NCBI GenBank assembly: GCA_002428265.1 | Contig: DIUR01000033.1 | Location: 1-64,000 of the forward strand | Length of the DNA: 64,000 nt | Direction of reading: 5' to 3' | Source: Bacteriovoracaceae bacterium UBA6153 | Lineage (GTDB): Bacteria > Bdellovibrionota > Bacteriovoracia > Bacteriovoracales > Bacteriovoracaceae | In this document: piece after piece, positions 17,369 to 25,396 of the stretch | How positions within the stretch are numbered: the stretch's first letter is position 1 | How the letters are laid out: each line of letters begins with the position of its first letter | The notes under the pieces: generated by a model | Told to the model about the DNA's origin: nothing | Databases searched by the model: none | The model's input: the letters and a program-made list of their open reading frames with translations, nothing else | Made by a program: the position numbers and the translations under genes

Positions 17369-18532
17369 ATGAAAAGACCTCACCTCGTTCATTTTTTGGC
17401 CATAGTGACTGATGATGCTATCAGCATCAAAGCATCAATCACGATGAAAGAAAATCTGATGGCCCAAAATCTGGATCTCGATATTCCGACGCCAAAATTT
17501 CCCATTCAGGCCCTGCGTCTCTTGAATGCCTATCAATTCACGCTAAAAATCATTGGGGTCTCAAAAGATCAACGTGAGATTTATAAAAAATCTTTCGAGT
17601 CAGATTCATTTGGAAATTTTAATTTTAAAATCCCTCTGACAAAAGATCGTGAAAGCATCGAAATTCTCCAGCTCTATGAAACAAAGAAGAAGCCAGGCCT
17701 TGAGCTTCATCTGGGAACTTACATTCCGCTGAGAATTTTTGATCCTAAAAAAATTATTATCTGCGATTTTGATAAAACATTAGTTGATACAAAATACTCG
17801 ACGACGAAAGAAGTTTATAGGTCACTAACCAGGTCGCTGGAAGAAAACCCAACCGTTATGAGCAGTGTAGAAATTCTTCACCGCTATATCAGACGCGGCC
17901 ATCACCCATTTATTCTAAGTGCCTCTCCGCACTTCTATGAAGATGCCATGAGAGACTGGCTGTATAAAAATAATATTTTTTCTGCCGGAATTTTCTTAAA
18001 AGACTACCGCCACTTCTTTTCTTTTTTAGATGGTGAGCTTACAACTAAAGACTTAAAGCTTCAGGGTCTCTACAAGCTCAATCACCTCCTTGATATTTTA
18101 CTTATGACGGGTATCCCGGATGAGTTGGTGCTCATGGGTGATAACTTTGAATCAGACCCGGCGATTTATCTGACTCTTTCAAAAATATTGCGTGAAGATG
18201 TTGACCCATGGGTTGTCTGGAACGACGTTAAAGAACAAGATATTTTCCAACTTAAGAAAAAGCAAAACTCGCAGTTTTTAAATAAGATTTATCAGCTGGA
18301 TAATTTACTTACAAGAAAGAGAAAACAAAATAATGGCAAGAAGCCATCAATTAAAATCTACATCAGAAAACGCTTCAAAAATGACGTTCTGATTGCTCCA
18401 CCATCATTTGAAAAACAAAAAAACTATTTAGATATGATCGAAATGTACGACGGCCTCTATCAAAAAGAGTTCGAGCAGATGATGCTTGAACTTCAAGCAA
18501 AAAGCGTGAAAGGCGCAGACAATACAATATAG
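17369..18532 (+). CDS. App1-like (DUF2183) HAD phosphatase with N-terminal beta domain
   Basis: A 387-residue cytoplasmic protein. The catalytic start is CDFDKTLVDTK (D133, D135), followed by FILSASPHFYEDAM, a Lys-containing stretch and VLMGDNFESDPAIY, an order matching the DUF2183 group that includes the yeast phosphatidate phosphatase App1. Residues 1-125 are probably beta-rich, as in App1-type proteins. A role in lipid phosphate removal is inferred only from the family. The C-terminus is basic and helical. Its 3' end overlaps the small membrane protein on the other strand by 40 bases. A second, exported relative lies at 37392-38222. Confidence 0.72.
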   Translation: MKRPHLVHFLAIVTDDAISIKASITMKENLMAQNLDLDIPTPKFPIQALRLLNAYQFTLKIIGVSKDQREIYKKSFESDSFGNFNFKIPLTKDRESIEILQLYETKKKPGLELHLGTYIPLRIFDPKKIIICDFDKTLVDTKYSTTKEVYRSLTRSLEENPTVMSSVEILHRYIRRGHHPFILSASPHFYEDAMRDWLYKNNIFSAGIFLKDYRHFFSFLDGELTTKDLKLQGLYKLNHLLDILLMTGIPDELVLMGDNFESDPAIYLTLSKILREDVDPWVVWNDVKEQDIFQLKKKQNSQFLNKIYQLDNLLTRKRKQNNGKKPSIKIYIRKRFKNDVLIAPPSFEKQKNYLDMIEMYDGLYQKEFEQMMLELQAKSVKGADNTI

Positions 18533-18732
18533 CCCAGGCTTAAAAAAAGTCCGTGACGGTGAAACTTACGAGCTTGTTCTGTATCACCTCTGAACATGCC
18601 CTTAGTTAATGGAAGAGCTGTAAAATCAAATTTGATAATTTCTAAATAGACTCTCATGACAGCTGCAATTAAGAGAAAGATATTCAACCACTGATTGCTT
18701 CCACCACCAAAACCATTTACAATATCAAACAT
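18493..18732 (-). CDS. Small membrane protein
   Basis: The frame opens at 18792, but an AGGAG site just upstream of the ATG at 18732 decides the start, giving 79 residues. Two hydrophobic segments (about residues 13-30, NIFLLIAAVMRVYLEI, and 62-79, LFLSLGYIVLSAPF) suggest two membrane passes. No family recognised. It is divergent from the Ntn hydrolase at 18764, 31 bases apart, and overlaps the end of the convergent App1-like gene. Confidence 0.6.
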   Translation of the reverse strand: MFDIVNGFGGGSNQWLNIFLLIAAVMRVYLEIIKFDFTALPLTKGMFRGDTEQARKFHRHGLFLSLGYIVLSAPFTLFA

Positions 18733-18763
18733 ACTCACTCCTAAAACTGGACATAAAAATCCC

Positions 18764-20389
18764 ATGGATCTTATACATCTTCTCGGCGACATCGATGAAA
18801 ACTTTTACCAATTGGGACTCAAAGACAAAGAGCACGGCAAACTTGTTCACCATGATGTAAAAATGATGCTCAGAACTCCCTGGAAGCCCGTAAATCTGGT
18901 GATCGAGGAAGTGGGTAAGGCCATTATCAAGAACTCTCTCTTAAAAAATGCCGACAATTTTCGTCACCTAAAAAGCTATGCTGAAGGACTCGGCACTCCT
19001 TTGGAAGAATGTGCTTACACCATGCTGATTCCAGAACTCGTGAGCTCCATGAGTAAATGGGCCCCGGGTTTTAGCAAAGGAAATCTTGGTTGCTCGAGTT
19101 TCATGTGGAGAAATGATCAGGGTGAAGTGACTCACGGAAGAATTTTAGATTTCCCATTACAAGGCTCTTATGATCGATTTGAGCGTGCAGTTTCATATGA
19201 CTTGAAAGGCATGCCAAAGATGCTGGGATTTGGCTCTATTGGTATTCCCTATCCTTCAATCACACTTATGACGGAAGATGGAATAACTTTGGCCCTTCAC
19301 CAGAAATTTACCAACAATCTCAACGTGCAAGGAATGTCGATTTTTGAATACATTTTTAAAATGGTTCAATCCTGCCGTGATAAAAAATCTGTGATTGAAT
19401 TTATCAATAATCACCAGACCATTACGACCTGGTGCTTGTATATGACTTTTGCTGACGGAGACGTGCTTGCCTGCGACTTAACAGGGGCCACTCCTTTCAT
19501 CAACGAGCTCGTTATTCCCGACTCAGGGATTCTTTATTTCTGCAATCACCTGGAAGATAAATCGATCAACCAAAGACAATTTCTTCCATTAGGCTTTGAT
19601 CAGTATAATTTGATGAGAGAAGAAATCGCTTCGAGAAAAATTATTCGCCTAATGGATAAAAAGAAATCTCAGCCTTCTGACTTAGAAGTTCTCCAGATGA
19701 TGAGCTCTCCGCTTGACCAAAAAATAAAAGCAGACACATTTAGTGACTTCAAACTCGATAACATTACGCTTTCAAGCTTAAGTGTCATGACTATGAATCC
19801 CACTGCTAAAAAAGCTTTATACCTAGGCGGCCCTGCTCCTAAAGTCTTCAGTGATAATGTCATTGAAATAAAAAATGCCTTTGAGAGAAGCGAGCAAAAT
19901 CCGGTAAAAATAAAAAAGGGCTCGGCCTTTGATTCTGAATACCATGAAGGTCTTCATCTTATGATGGAAGCTCAAAAAGGTTTTGATGCTCACAATTCGG
20001 TTCAAATTTATCACAACCTTCAGATGGCCATCGATCATTTAGAAAATTATCCAGAAAAGAAAATTGCAGAGTTTTATTTTTTGGTTGCCCAGTACCTGTA
20101 TGAAAGTCACACTCAGACTCTGGCCAATTTACTAAATGAATTTAAAAAATGTGAAGGAAACCTTCCGCCTTATTTAAATGATCACTGTCTAATGTTCATA
20201 GGACGTTTGGAGCGCATTTTAAAAATGAGTCCAAGTCTGGAAGAAGATAAAATTGAAACGATTAAACTAAGAGAGATTTATCAGAAGGAATTAAAAATCC
20301 CGAGACCCATTTATCATATGGCCTCGAAAGGAATGATCATTCCGAGGATTGATATCTTAGATATTATCTTAGTGCTCTCTGCTATTTAA
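18764..20389 (+). CDS. C45-like N-terminal-nucleophile hydrolase / acyltransferase
   Basis: The ATG at 18764 (MDLIHLLGDIDENF) is preferred over the open frame from 18695, which would cross the divergent gene. The motif GCSSFMWRND then GEVTHGRILDFP is that of the acyl-CoA:6-aminopenicillanate acyltransferase / linear amide hydrolase group, where self-cleavage before Cys (about residue 110) creates the catalytic N-terminus. The following region (about 110-380) continues the fold with DGITLALHQKF and LYMTFADGDVLACD. The last 130 residues are helical and extra to the core domain. It may hydrolyse or transfer acyl groups on an amide; substrate unknown. A terminator follows. Confidence 0.72.
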   Translation: MDLIHLLGDIDENFYQLGLKDKEHGKLVHHDVKMMLRTPWKPVNLVIEEVGKAIIKNSLLKNADNFRHLKSYAEGLGTPLEECAYTMLIPELVSSMSKWAPGFSKGNLGCSSFMWRNDQGEVTHGRILDFPLQGSYDRFERAVSYDLKGMPKMLGFGSIGIPYPSITLMTEDGITLALHQKFTNNLNVQGMSIFEYIFKMVQSCRDKKSVIEFINNHQTITTWCLYMTFADGDVLACDLTGATPFINELVIPDSGILYFCNHLEDKSINQRQFLPLGFDQYNLMREEIASRKIIRLMDKKKSQPSDLEVLQMMSSPLDQKIKADTFSDFKLDNITLSSLSVMTMNPTAKKALYLGGPAPKVFSDNVIEIKNAFERSEQNPVKIKKGSAFDSEYHEGLHLMMEAQKGFDAHNSVQIYHNLQMAIDHLENYPEKKIAEFYFLVAQYLYESHTQTLANLLNEFKKCEGNLPPYLNDHCLMFIGRLERILKMSPSLEEDKIETIKLREIYQKELKIPRPIYHMASKGMIIPRIDILDIILVLSAI

Positions 20390-20400
20390 AGCGATCATTA

Positions 20401-20427
20401 AAAAGGCCCGCAAAAAGCAGGCCTTTT
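20401..20427. terminator. Bidirectional rho-independent terminator
   Basis: AAAAGGCC and GGCCTTTT frame a short centre with an inner GC/GC pairing, giving a strong stem with A-runs on one side and T-runs on the other. It sits between the 3' ends of the convergent Ntn hydrolase and DUF4360-like genes and can stop both. Confidence 0.85.
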
Positions 20428-20450
20428 AAGTTAAGTATTTATTTAAATTA

Positions 20451-21059
20451 CTACATCGAACATCTTCTCCATTGCATCTGGTATAATAATCCCGCTTTAA
20501 AGTCGGCAGAGTCAACAGTGGCCATGGCCTCATCGTTGTATCTGTTTGTCTTAACCAGCATCGCTGCGTTTACACGCAGGATTGTATCAGCTCCACATGG
20601 AGACCAAACCTGAGCGTTAACACCGATCACGTTTTTGAATGTGTAGTCTGTATCAGTTCTTCCTACGAAAGTTTTATCAAATCTAGGCCCTAGAGACCCA
20701 GCTAAGAAATACTCAGCAGTAAGTCTTGCTGATGCTTGAGCTGGAAGAGAGACATATCCACGGTAGTCGACATCAATAACCGATACACTGTATCCAGATG
20801 GAACGTGAACTGGAATTGCGATATTACATGTCTTTCTCTCAGTTGTTTTAAACATCCCACCTGCTTCAACAATAAACTGATCGAAGATGATAGAAAGAGA
20901 TTTTTTATCTTCACTTAAAGTCACAGAAGCTGAGTTTGCCGGACACCCGTTACCGCCGTAACCAGGAGTTCCTAATTGTACATCATTTAAATCTGCCATA
21001 GCTGCTGTAGAAAGTGTTAGTAGTCCGAGACAGAGTCCTTTCATCATCATTTTCTTCAT
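20451..21059 (-). CDS. DUF4360-like secreted protein
   Basis: A 202-residue protein with signal peptide MKKMMMKGLCLGLLTLSTAAMA. The mature part has the order seen in DUF4360 proteins: GTPGYGGNGCPANSASVTLS, then LSIIFDQFIVEAGG, then ERKTCNIAIPVHVPSGYSV. Four conserved-looking Cys could pair. Function of the family is not known to me. It is divergent from a second member at 21313 with the 17-bp dyad between them, and is followed by a bidirectional terminator. Confidence 0.72.
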   Translation of the reverse strand: MKKMMMKGLCLGLLTLSTAAMADLNDVQLGTPGYGGNGCPANSASVTLSEDKKSLSIIFDQFIVEAGGMFKTTERKTCNIAIPVHVPSGYSVSVIDVDYRGYVSLPAQASARLTAEYFLAGSLGPRFDKTFVGRTDTDYTFKNVIGVNAQVWSPCGADTILRVNAAMLVKTNRYNDEAMATVDSADFKAGLLYQMQWRRCSM

Positions 21060-21180
21060 TGTTTTTCCCCCTTGGAAATCTTTGAACTGTTGTTAATCCG
21101 ATCAACACAAATGTTTTCGGATATCTTTTTTTTAACCAACAATAATTTCTTTTGAAAGAACAAAACACACAAGCATTGTG

Positions 21181-21235
21181 TTTGATCGCCACGTGGTTTT
21201 CTCAAATTTAGAATCTCCACCACGTGGCGATCAAA
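21181..21235. repeat. Perfect 17-bp inverted repeat between two DUF4360 genes
   Basis: The arm at 21181-21197 starts TTTGATCGCCACGTGG and is followed after 21 bases by its exact complement at 21219-21235. Each arm contains the palindrome CCACGTGG. The element lies between divergent promoters, 24 bases or more upstream of a possible -35 box for the right-hand gene. As DNA it looks like a two-site operator; as RNA it would be a stable hairpin. I did not see the arm sequence anywhere else in the window. Length and exactness exclude chance. Confidence 0.9.
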
Positions 21236-21258
21236 GCAACTCATCACGTATAAAGAGA

Positions 21259-21287
21259 TTGTTTTAAAAAAAATTTACCATTACAAC
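21259..21287 (+). promoter_or_regulatory. Possible promoter of the DUF4360 gene at 21313
   Basis: TTGTTT (21259-21264) and TACAAC (21282-21287) are separated by 17 bases, a fair though not strong sigma-70-type pair. It would start transcription about 15 bases before a GGGGGG ribosome site and the ATG. The 17-bp dyad lies just upstream. Confidence 0.35.
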
Positions 21288-21312
21288 TTGATCTATAGGG
21301 GGGCCTATTCAT

Positions 21313-22074
21313 ATGAAAACATCAAACAAACTATTTCTATCTCTCGCACTACTATCTTCAGCTCTAGCATTTTCAACATCAACTCATGCAGCAGACTTTC
21401 AATTGCAAAACATCAGAGTTGGCGGCGCAGGTTGCCCAAGTGAATTGACTCAAATTGTACTCGCTCCAGATGCAAGCAGTGCCAGTATCATCTTTTCACA
21501 ATTTGAATCCCGCGTTCCAAACACAGATCCAAATCCAAAGGTACAAAGAAGTATCTCTACATTAAACTGTAATATCTTCTTAGATGTTCGTATCCCTAAT
21601 GGAATTAAACTTGACTCAATAAACGTTGCAACTGACATGAGAGGATTTGCGACATTAGACCGTGGAGTTCAGGGAAGTTTTGAGACGATTCTTGTCTCTA
21701 AAGCAGGTCTTGGAACTGAACAAGGAAGCAGAAATCCAGAAATCCTCGCTGCAAAAAGATGGATGAATGTTAATGCCAACCAAGAAGAAGACTTTACTGT
21801 CTCAAGTTCAACCAGCGTTGCAACTCCTTCTCAATGCTCTAGAGGACTCTCATCAGACATCGTCACTATAAGACTTCAAAATACCCTGAGTGCTCAGATT
21901 TTAAGAGGGTTTGAAAACCAGGCTCAAGGAAGCATCACTATGGATACTTCTGATATCAAAGGTGGATTAAAAATCAGGGCCAGCACAAGTTCATGTAACG
22001 GATCTTCTAATGGGGGTGGCCGAAATTGCAGAATTGTGAGAGTTGGCGGAAGATCTCAGCAGGTTTGTATCTAA
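21313..22074 (+). CDS. DUF4360-like secreted protein, second copy
   Basis: A 253-residue protein with signal peptide ending THAA. It shares the plan of the divergent gene: IRVGGAGCPSELTQIVLAP, then ASIIFSQFESR, then STLNCNIFLDVRIPNGIKLDS, and a Cys in SQCSRGLSSD before IVTIRLQNTL. Extra material at the C-terminus is Gly/Ser/Asn-rich with two Cys pairs (SSCNGSS, RNCRIVRVGG, QQVCI). Exported; function unknown. GGGGGG about ten bases before the ATG is the ribosome site. Shared ancestry with the neighbour and the dyad between them suggest joint control. Confidence 0.72.
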   Translation: MKTSNKLFLSLALLSSALAFSTSTHAADFQLQNIRVGGAGCPSELTQIVLAPDASSASIIFSQFESRVPNTDPNPKVQRSISTLNCNIFLDVRIPNGIKLDSINVATDMRGFATLDRGVQGSFETILVSKAGLGTEQGSRNPEILAAKRWMNVNANQEEDFTVSSSTSVATPSQCSRGLSSDIVTIRLQNTLSAQILRGFENQAQGSITMDTSDIKGGLKIRASTSSCNGSSNGGGRNCRIVRVGGRSQQVCI

Positions 22075-22133
22075 ACTGGGGCCTTTTTGGCGCCAGTATA
22101 AGATCATAAGTAGGATTGTCTTATCACTTAACT

Positions 22134-22181
22134 AACTCTTTCTCTCAACAACTAGAAATCCATAGAGTGAGAGAAAGAGTT
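22134..22181. repeat. 14-bp inverted repeat between DUF4360 gene and HTH regulator
   Basis: AACTCTTTCTCTCA at 22134-22147 is matched by its exact complement at 22168-22181 across a 20-base loop, with TTTT at the end of the right arm. It may end transcription of the gene at 21313, or, lying 17 bases before the regulator ATG, act as an operator or leader hairpin for it. The stem has only five GC pairs, so it is a weaker terminator than the others in the window. Confidence 0.7.
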
Positions 22182-22197
22182 TTGCTAAAACTATTGA

Positions 22198-23016
22198 ATG
22201 AATGAAACTCTTACAGAGTCCTCAAAAAATTCAGTAAATAGCGACCTCAGAAGAATGACTGAAGCCTACCTGGCAACTCATCCTACTCTGACGTTAAATG
22301 CCTTGGCACAAAGAAGTGGGATTCCTGCAACGACAATGAGAAGACTCATGCAGGAGGAGCAACGCTCTGAACTCGCTCCTCATACAGTGCTCTCTCTCGT
22401 GTCTTATTTACTAAAAGAAAAAAAGATCTCGAAACTTTTAACCATGGTTACAGGCCCTGTCGCAGAGTTATTAAATAAATGTTTTGACCAGTTTATTTTT
22501 GATGAAAAAAGCTCAGCGCACGAACAAAGCAGTGAACTCAATTCACTCTTTAGAGATAAGACCGCTTACCTAGTCTATAAACTCGCGGCCAATGTCTGCG
22601 GAACGACCATGGAAGAAGTTAAAGATGCCTTTGGTTTGATGGGACTTAAAAAACTAAATGCTTTGATGGAAAAAAACTGGATAAAAGCAGATGGAGTAAA
22701 TGGTTCTCTCCATGCAGTCCAAAAGAATTTTACCGTTGACCTGGAGCTTGCCCACGAACTCAGTCACTCTCTCTTGGACCTTTATAAGCCCTGTGATGTG
22801 AAAGCGGGACACAACCTCTTTTACTCACTATCAGAAGGAATGAGTGCAGAAGGAATTAAAAAAATAAAAGAGATCGAAAAAGAGGCCGTTAAAAAAATAT
22901 TTGATCTTATGAATAACGAAACTATGCAGGGAGATATTCCCTACTTTGCCCTGATTGTCTCCGACGTTATGGGGGCAACACCAACTAATGATGACCATAC
23001 AGGAGTCCTGCAATGA
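22198..23016 (+). CDS. HTH transcription regulator, TIGR02147/DUF4423-like
   Basis: A 272-residue cytoplasmic protein. Residues about 25-60 form a helix-turn-helix, LTLNALAQRSGIPATTMRRLM. The length, the HTH at the N-terminus and a long helical C-terminal part with a winged-helix-like MEEVKDAFGLMGLKKLNALMEKNW are the plan of the TIGR02147 proteins known mainly from Fibrobacter and Bdellovibrio groups. The match is from overall look and not from a clear signature. It follows the DUF4360 pair and a 14-bp dyad, and shares ATGA with the small secreted gene downstream, so it may control these genes. Confidence 0.6.
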   Translation: MNETLTESSKNSVNSDLRRMTEAYLATHPTLTLNALAQRSGIPATTMRRLMQEEQRSELAPHTVLSLVSYLLKEKKISKLLTMVTGPVAELLNKCFDQFIFDEKSSAHEQSSELNSLFRDKTAYLVYKLAANVCGTTMEEVKDAFGLMGLKKLNALMEKNWIKADGVNGSLHAVQKNFTVDLELAHELSHSLLDLYKPCDVKAGHNLFYSLSEGMSAEGIKKIKEIEKEAVKKIFDLMNNETMQGDIPYFALIVSDVMGATPTNDDHTGVLQ

Positions 23017-23336
23017 AAAAAATATTTCTCTCACTACTTTTGTGCTTAATGATTCTTCCAAGTGCTTTTGCCATTGATGCCCACACAATTGAGACCCTAA
23101 AAAAGCAAGGCTTTCAAGTTCGCATGGGAGAGCTCACAGGTGCTGGTGGAAAAATGTCTATCGTCAATCTTGCTGGCCTCATCCATCCAAAAGGAATCGT
23201 GATGAAAGCTGATTGCAAAAATATTATAGTTCGCGGAAATCAAAGTGAAGCCCTAATCTCAGACATTACTAAAGTGACAGTGGATCAAAGTGTCTTAAAC
23301 GCTTCAGAGTTTGAAGGATTTTTTACTTTCCAATAA
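23013..23336 (+). CDS. Small exported protein of unknown function
   Basis: A 107-residue protein with signal peptide MKKIFLSLLLCLMILPSAFA. The mature 87 residues look like a small alpha/beta fold with a single Cys (MKADCKNI). No family recognised. Its ATG overlaps the stop of the HTH regulator gene by four bases, so both are made from one message; it may be under the same control or be the reporter/target of that regulator. Confidence 0.65.
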   Translation: MKKIFLSLLLCLMILPSAFAIDAHTIETLKKQGFQVRMGELTGAGGKMSIVNLAGLIHPKGIVMKADCKNIIVRGNQSEALISDITKVTVDQSVLNASEFEGFFTFQ

Positions 23337-23357
23337 TATTTTGTTACAACCAGGGGC

Positions 23358-24029
23358 ATGAATAAAACAATCACGCCCCTGGAATATTGGAGTAACGTCT
23401 GGACTGAAGGAGTCATTAGATTCCATCAAGCTCAGTATAACTCTCAAATGACTGCTTACTTTAATCAGTTTGATTTAACTAATAAAACTGTTCTCATTCC
23501 ACTAGCTGGAAAATCAAAAGACATTCTCTATTTTCTTGAACGTGGGGCCATTGTTACTGCAATAGAGTTCTGCGAACAGGCCGTTGTCGATTTTTTCACT
23601 GAAAATAAAATAAAGTTCACTAAAGTTGGAAATTGCTTTAAAGCGAAAAATTTATCATTTTACGCCTGTGACTTTTTTAATTTTCACACGGACACTTCTT
23701 TTGATGTTCTTTACGACCGTGCCAGCCAGGTCGTCTTCGGTAAAAATGACAGACCTAAATACTTTGATCACGTCCTAAATATGGTGACTTCAAAATCACT
23801 TATTCTTCTTTTTTCAGTCGATCATGCAGGTGATCCCGACTATGGGCCACCTTTTAAAATTCCCAAAACAGAAATTATGGAGGCCTATAAGAATAAGGGA
23901 ATTACACTCACTGAAGAGAGCACAACCACTGAAGTTGGCAGTGAAAAAATGCAGGCCGCAGGCATTAACACCCTCATCACTTTTACCCTTAAAAACCCAA
24001 ATCCTGAGATAACTCTAACACAATCATAA
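23358..24029 (+). CDS. Thiopurine S-methyltransferase (TPMT) family protein
   Basis: A 223-residue SAM-dependent methyltransferase. Matches the TPMT family by YWSNVWTEGVIRFHQAQYN at the N-terminus, VLIPLAGKSKDILYFLERGA for SAM binding (family: PLCGKS-D-WLA), EFCEQAVVDFF, and LYDRASQVVF (family: YDRAAL). In bacteria such enzymes methylate selenite, tellurite or thiol compounds; the natural substrate here cannot be told. The Cys of PLCGKS is Ala. Cytoplasmic. Starts 21 bases after the small exported gene and could be part of that unit. Confidence 0.82.
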   Translation: MNKTITPLEYWSNVWTEGVIRFHQAQYNSQMTAYFNQFDLTNKTVLIPLAGKSKDILYFLERGAIVTAIEFCEQAVVDFFTENKIKFTKVGNCFKAKNLSFYACDFFNFHTDTSFDVLYDRASQVVFGKNDRPKYFDHVLNMVTSKSLILLFSVDHAGDPDYGPPFKIPKTEIMEAYKNKGITLTEESTTTEVGSEKMQAAGINTLITFTLKNPNPEITLTQS

Positions 24030-24085
24030 CTTGAGACTAGCACCTCGCTGTGGCATAAAGTCAAAAAACCACTAGGAGATTTTAC

Positions 24086-24742
24086 ATGAAAACAATTCTT
24101 GGATTCCTTGCTCTGACTTTGTCATTAAATGTATCTGCTTACGTTAGAGATGCTGAACTAAACTTTAGCAATGTCTATGGAAACACAAATGTTGGTGAGT
24201 TTTTAGTTAAGGTTGAGTTCTCTCCAAAAAAAACTCTTTCAGTAAGCTCGTTGACAAATAATTTAGTAAGAGATGATAACGACTTATACTGTGTGACAAG
24301 TGCAAACTTTGAAATCGGTGAAATGAACTTTTTCCTTGTTAATAAAACAACTGGATGGGCAAAAGTCCTAAAGAAAAAAATCACTGCGAGCGTATCTTCT
24401 CAATCAGAAACGTCTGAATGTGACAATGACATTAACCAATTCGCAGGAGCTCAAGCTCTTTACGCAACTTTAGGTATCAACGAGGCGATTACTCTTCCAA
24501 CGAAAGCTCCATTTGACTATGAGACAGTTGGAGTTCACCTGGCTCCATTTAACGGTTACCTTTATTTAAATGCGAATGTAGTTGTAGAAAACAACAAGCT
24601 GGTTGTTGATCCATCAAATCTTCTAACTAAAGAGACTATTGAAGCAACAAACACGACAAATGAATCTGTCTCTTATTTCTTATTCGCAAGAAAAGAAAGT
24701 TCGACTCTTTCACTTGCTGTAGGTCTTGCTGATTTTAAATAA
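24086..24742 (+). CDS. Exported protein of unknown function
   Basis: A 218-residue protein with signal peptide MKTILGFLALTLSLNVSAY and an AGGAG ribosome site. The mature part is beta-rich with two Cys (LYCVTS, SECDND), possibly one disulfide. No family recognised. Monocistronic in appearance, with a strong terminator 25 bases after its stop. Confidence 0.68.
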   Translation: MKTILGFLALTLSLNVSAYVRDAELNFSNVYGNTNVGEFLVKVEFSPKKTLSVSSLTNNLVRDDNDLYCVTSANFEIGEMNFFLVNKTTGWAKVLKKKITASVSSQSETSECDNDINQFAGAQALYATLGINEAITLPTKAPFDYETVGVHLAPFNGYLYLNANVVVENNKLVVDPSNLLTKETIEATNTTNESVSYFLFARKESSTLSLAVGLADFK

Positions 24743-24765
24743 TTTTTAAAAAAGTTCTCTAAAAT

Positions 24766-24798
24766 AAAAGGCCCGCTGTTTTCAGCGGGCCTTTTTTT
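24766..24798. terminator. Bidirectional rho-independent terminator
   Basis: AAAGGCCCGCTG pairs with CAGCGGGCCTTT across a TTTT loop, with seven Ts on the right and As on the left. It lies between the convergent genes at 24086 and 24797 and reaches the stop codon of the second. Confidence 0.92.
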
Positions 24799-25228
24799 AT
24801 TTTTGCTTGAATTTTATTTCGTCGATACCGGATTTAAGAATGAGAATCTGCTGTCTAATGGCCTCGATATCGTCATTTTTTAAAGTGAGCATATCTTCTT
24901 TAAGTTTTTCTAATTCTTCCATCGAGACTTTATCTTGAGGTTTTGCGATTGCCGCTTTTTGCTCAGTTAATTGATCTTGAATTTTCTTAAGATCATTTTC
25001 CTTGAGTGCACTTAAAGTTGTATCAAGAGTTTTTAATTTCAAATCGGTCGCATCAAGCTTGGCCTCCATGGCCTTTAATGTTCCCGATAAATTACTTAAG
25101 TAAGTTTCAATGACACCAATGCGCTCTAATTTATTAATACCGGTGTTATCTGTGTTCTTATAAATCCTGATCTCGGCCGAGCAATGCAGTGAGAAAAGGG
25201 CTGCCAAAGCAAAAATGGATGTTTTCAT
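24797..25228 (-). CDS. Exported coiled-coil protein
   Basis: A 143-residue protein with signal peptide MKTSIFALAALFSLHCSA. From about residue 40 to the end it is a long charged helix of heptad pattern (LSNLSGTLKAMEAKLDATDL, LKLKTLDTTLSAL, EELEKLKEDML), so probably an oligomeric periplasmic coiled coil. The Cys in HCSA at the signal end is not a clear lipobox (LHCS), although a lipoprotein with Cys16 cannot be excluded. Function unknown. AGGAG precedes the ATG. Confidence 0.68.
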   Translation of the reverse strand: MKTSIFALAALFSLHCSAEIRIYKNTDNTGINKLERIGVIETYLSNLSGTLKAMEAKLDATDLKLKTLDTTLSALKENDLKKIQDQLTEQKAAIAKPQDKVSMEELEKLKEDMLTLKNDDIEAIRQQILILKSGIDEIKFKQK

Positions 25229-25396
25229 ATATAAAAATCTCCTAAATAACCGTCATTACTACTATAAAAAATACCATTATTTCAAAAAAACCCCTATAAA
25301 ATTCAATTCCTGACTAACCAAATCTAATAATCTATGTTAGTTTGACCCATCATTTTTTTGTTATAAACAGTTGAATTCTTTATTGAGGAGTTTTCC

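Noticed and set aside
22076..22098. Hairpin-like CTGGGGCC/GGCGCCAG after the DUF4360 gene
   Set aside because: One mismatch in the stem and no T-run after it; the dyad at 22134 is the better candidate terminator.
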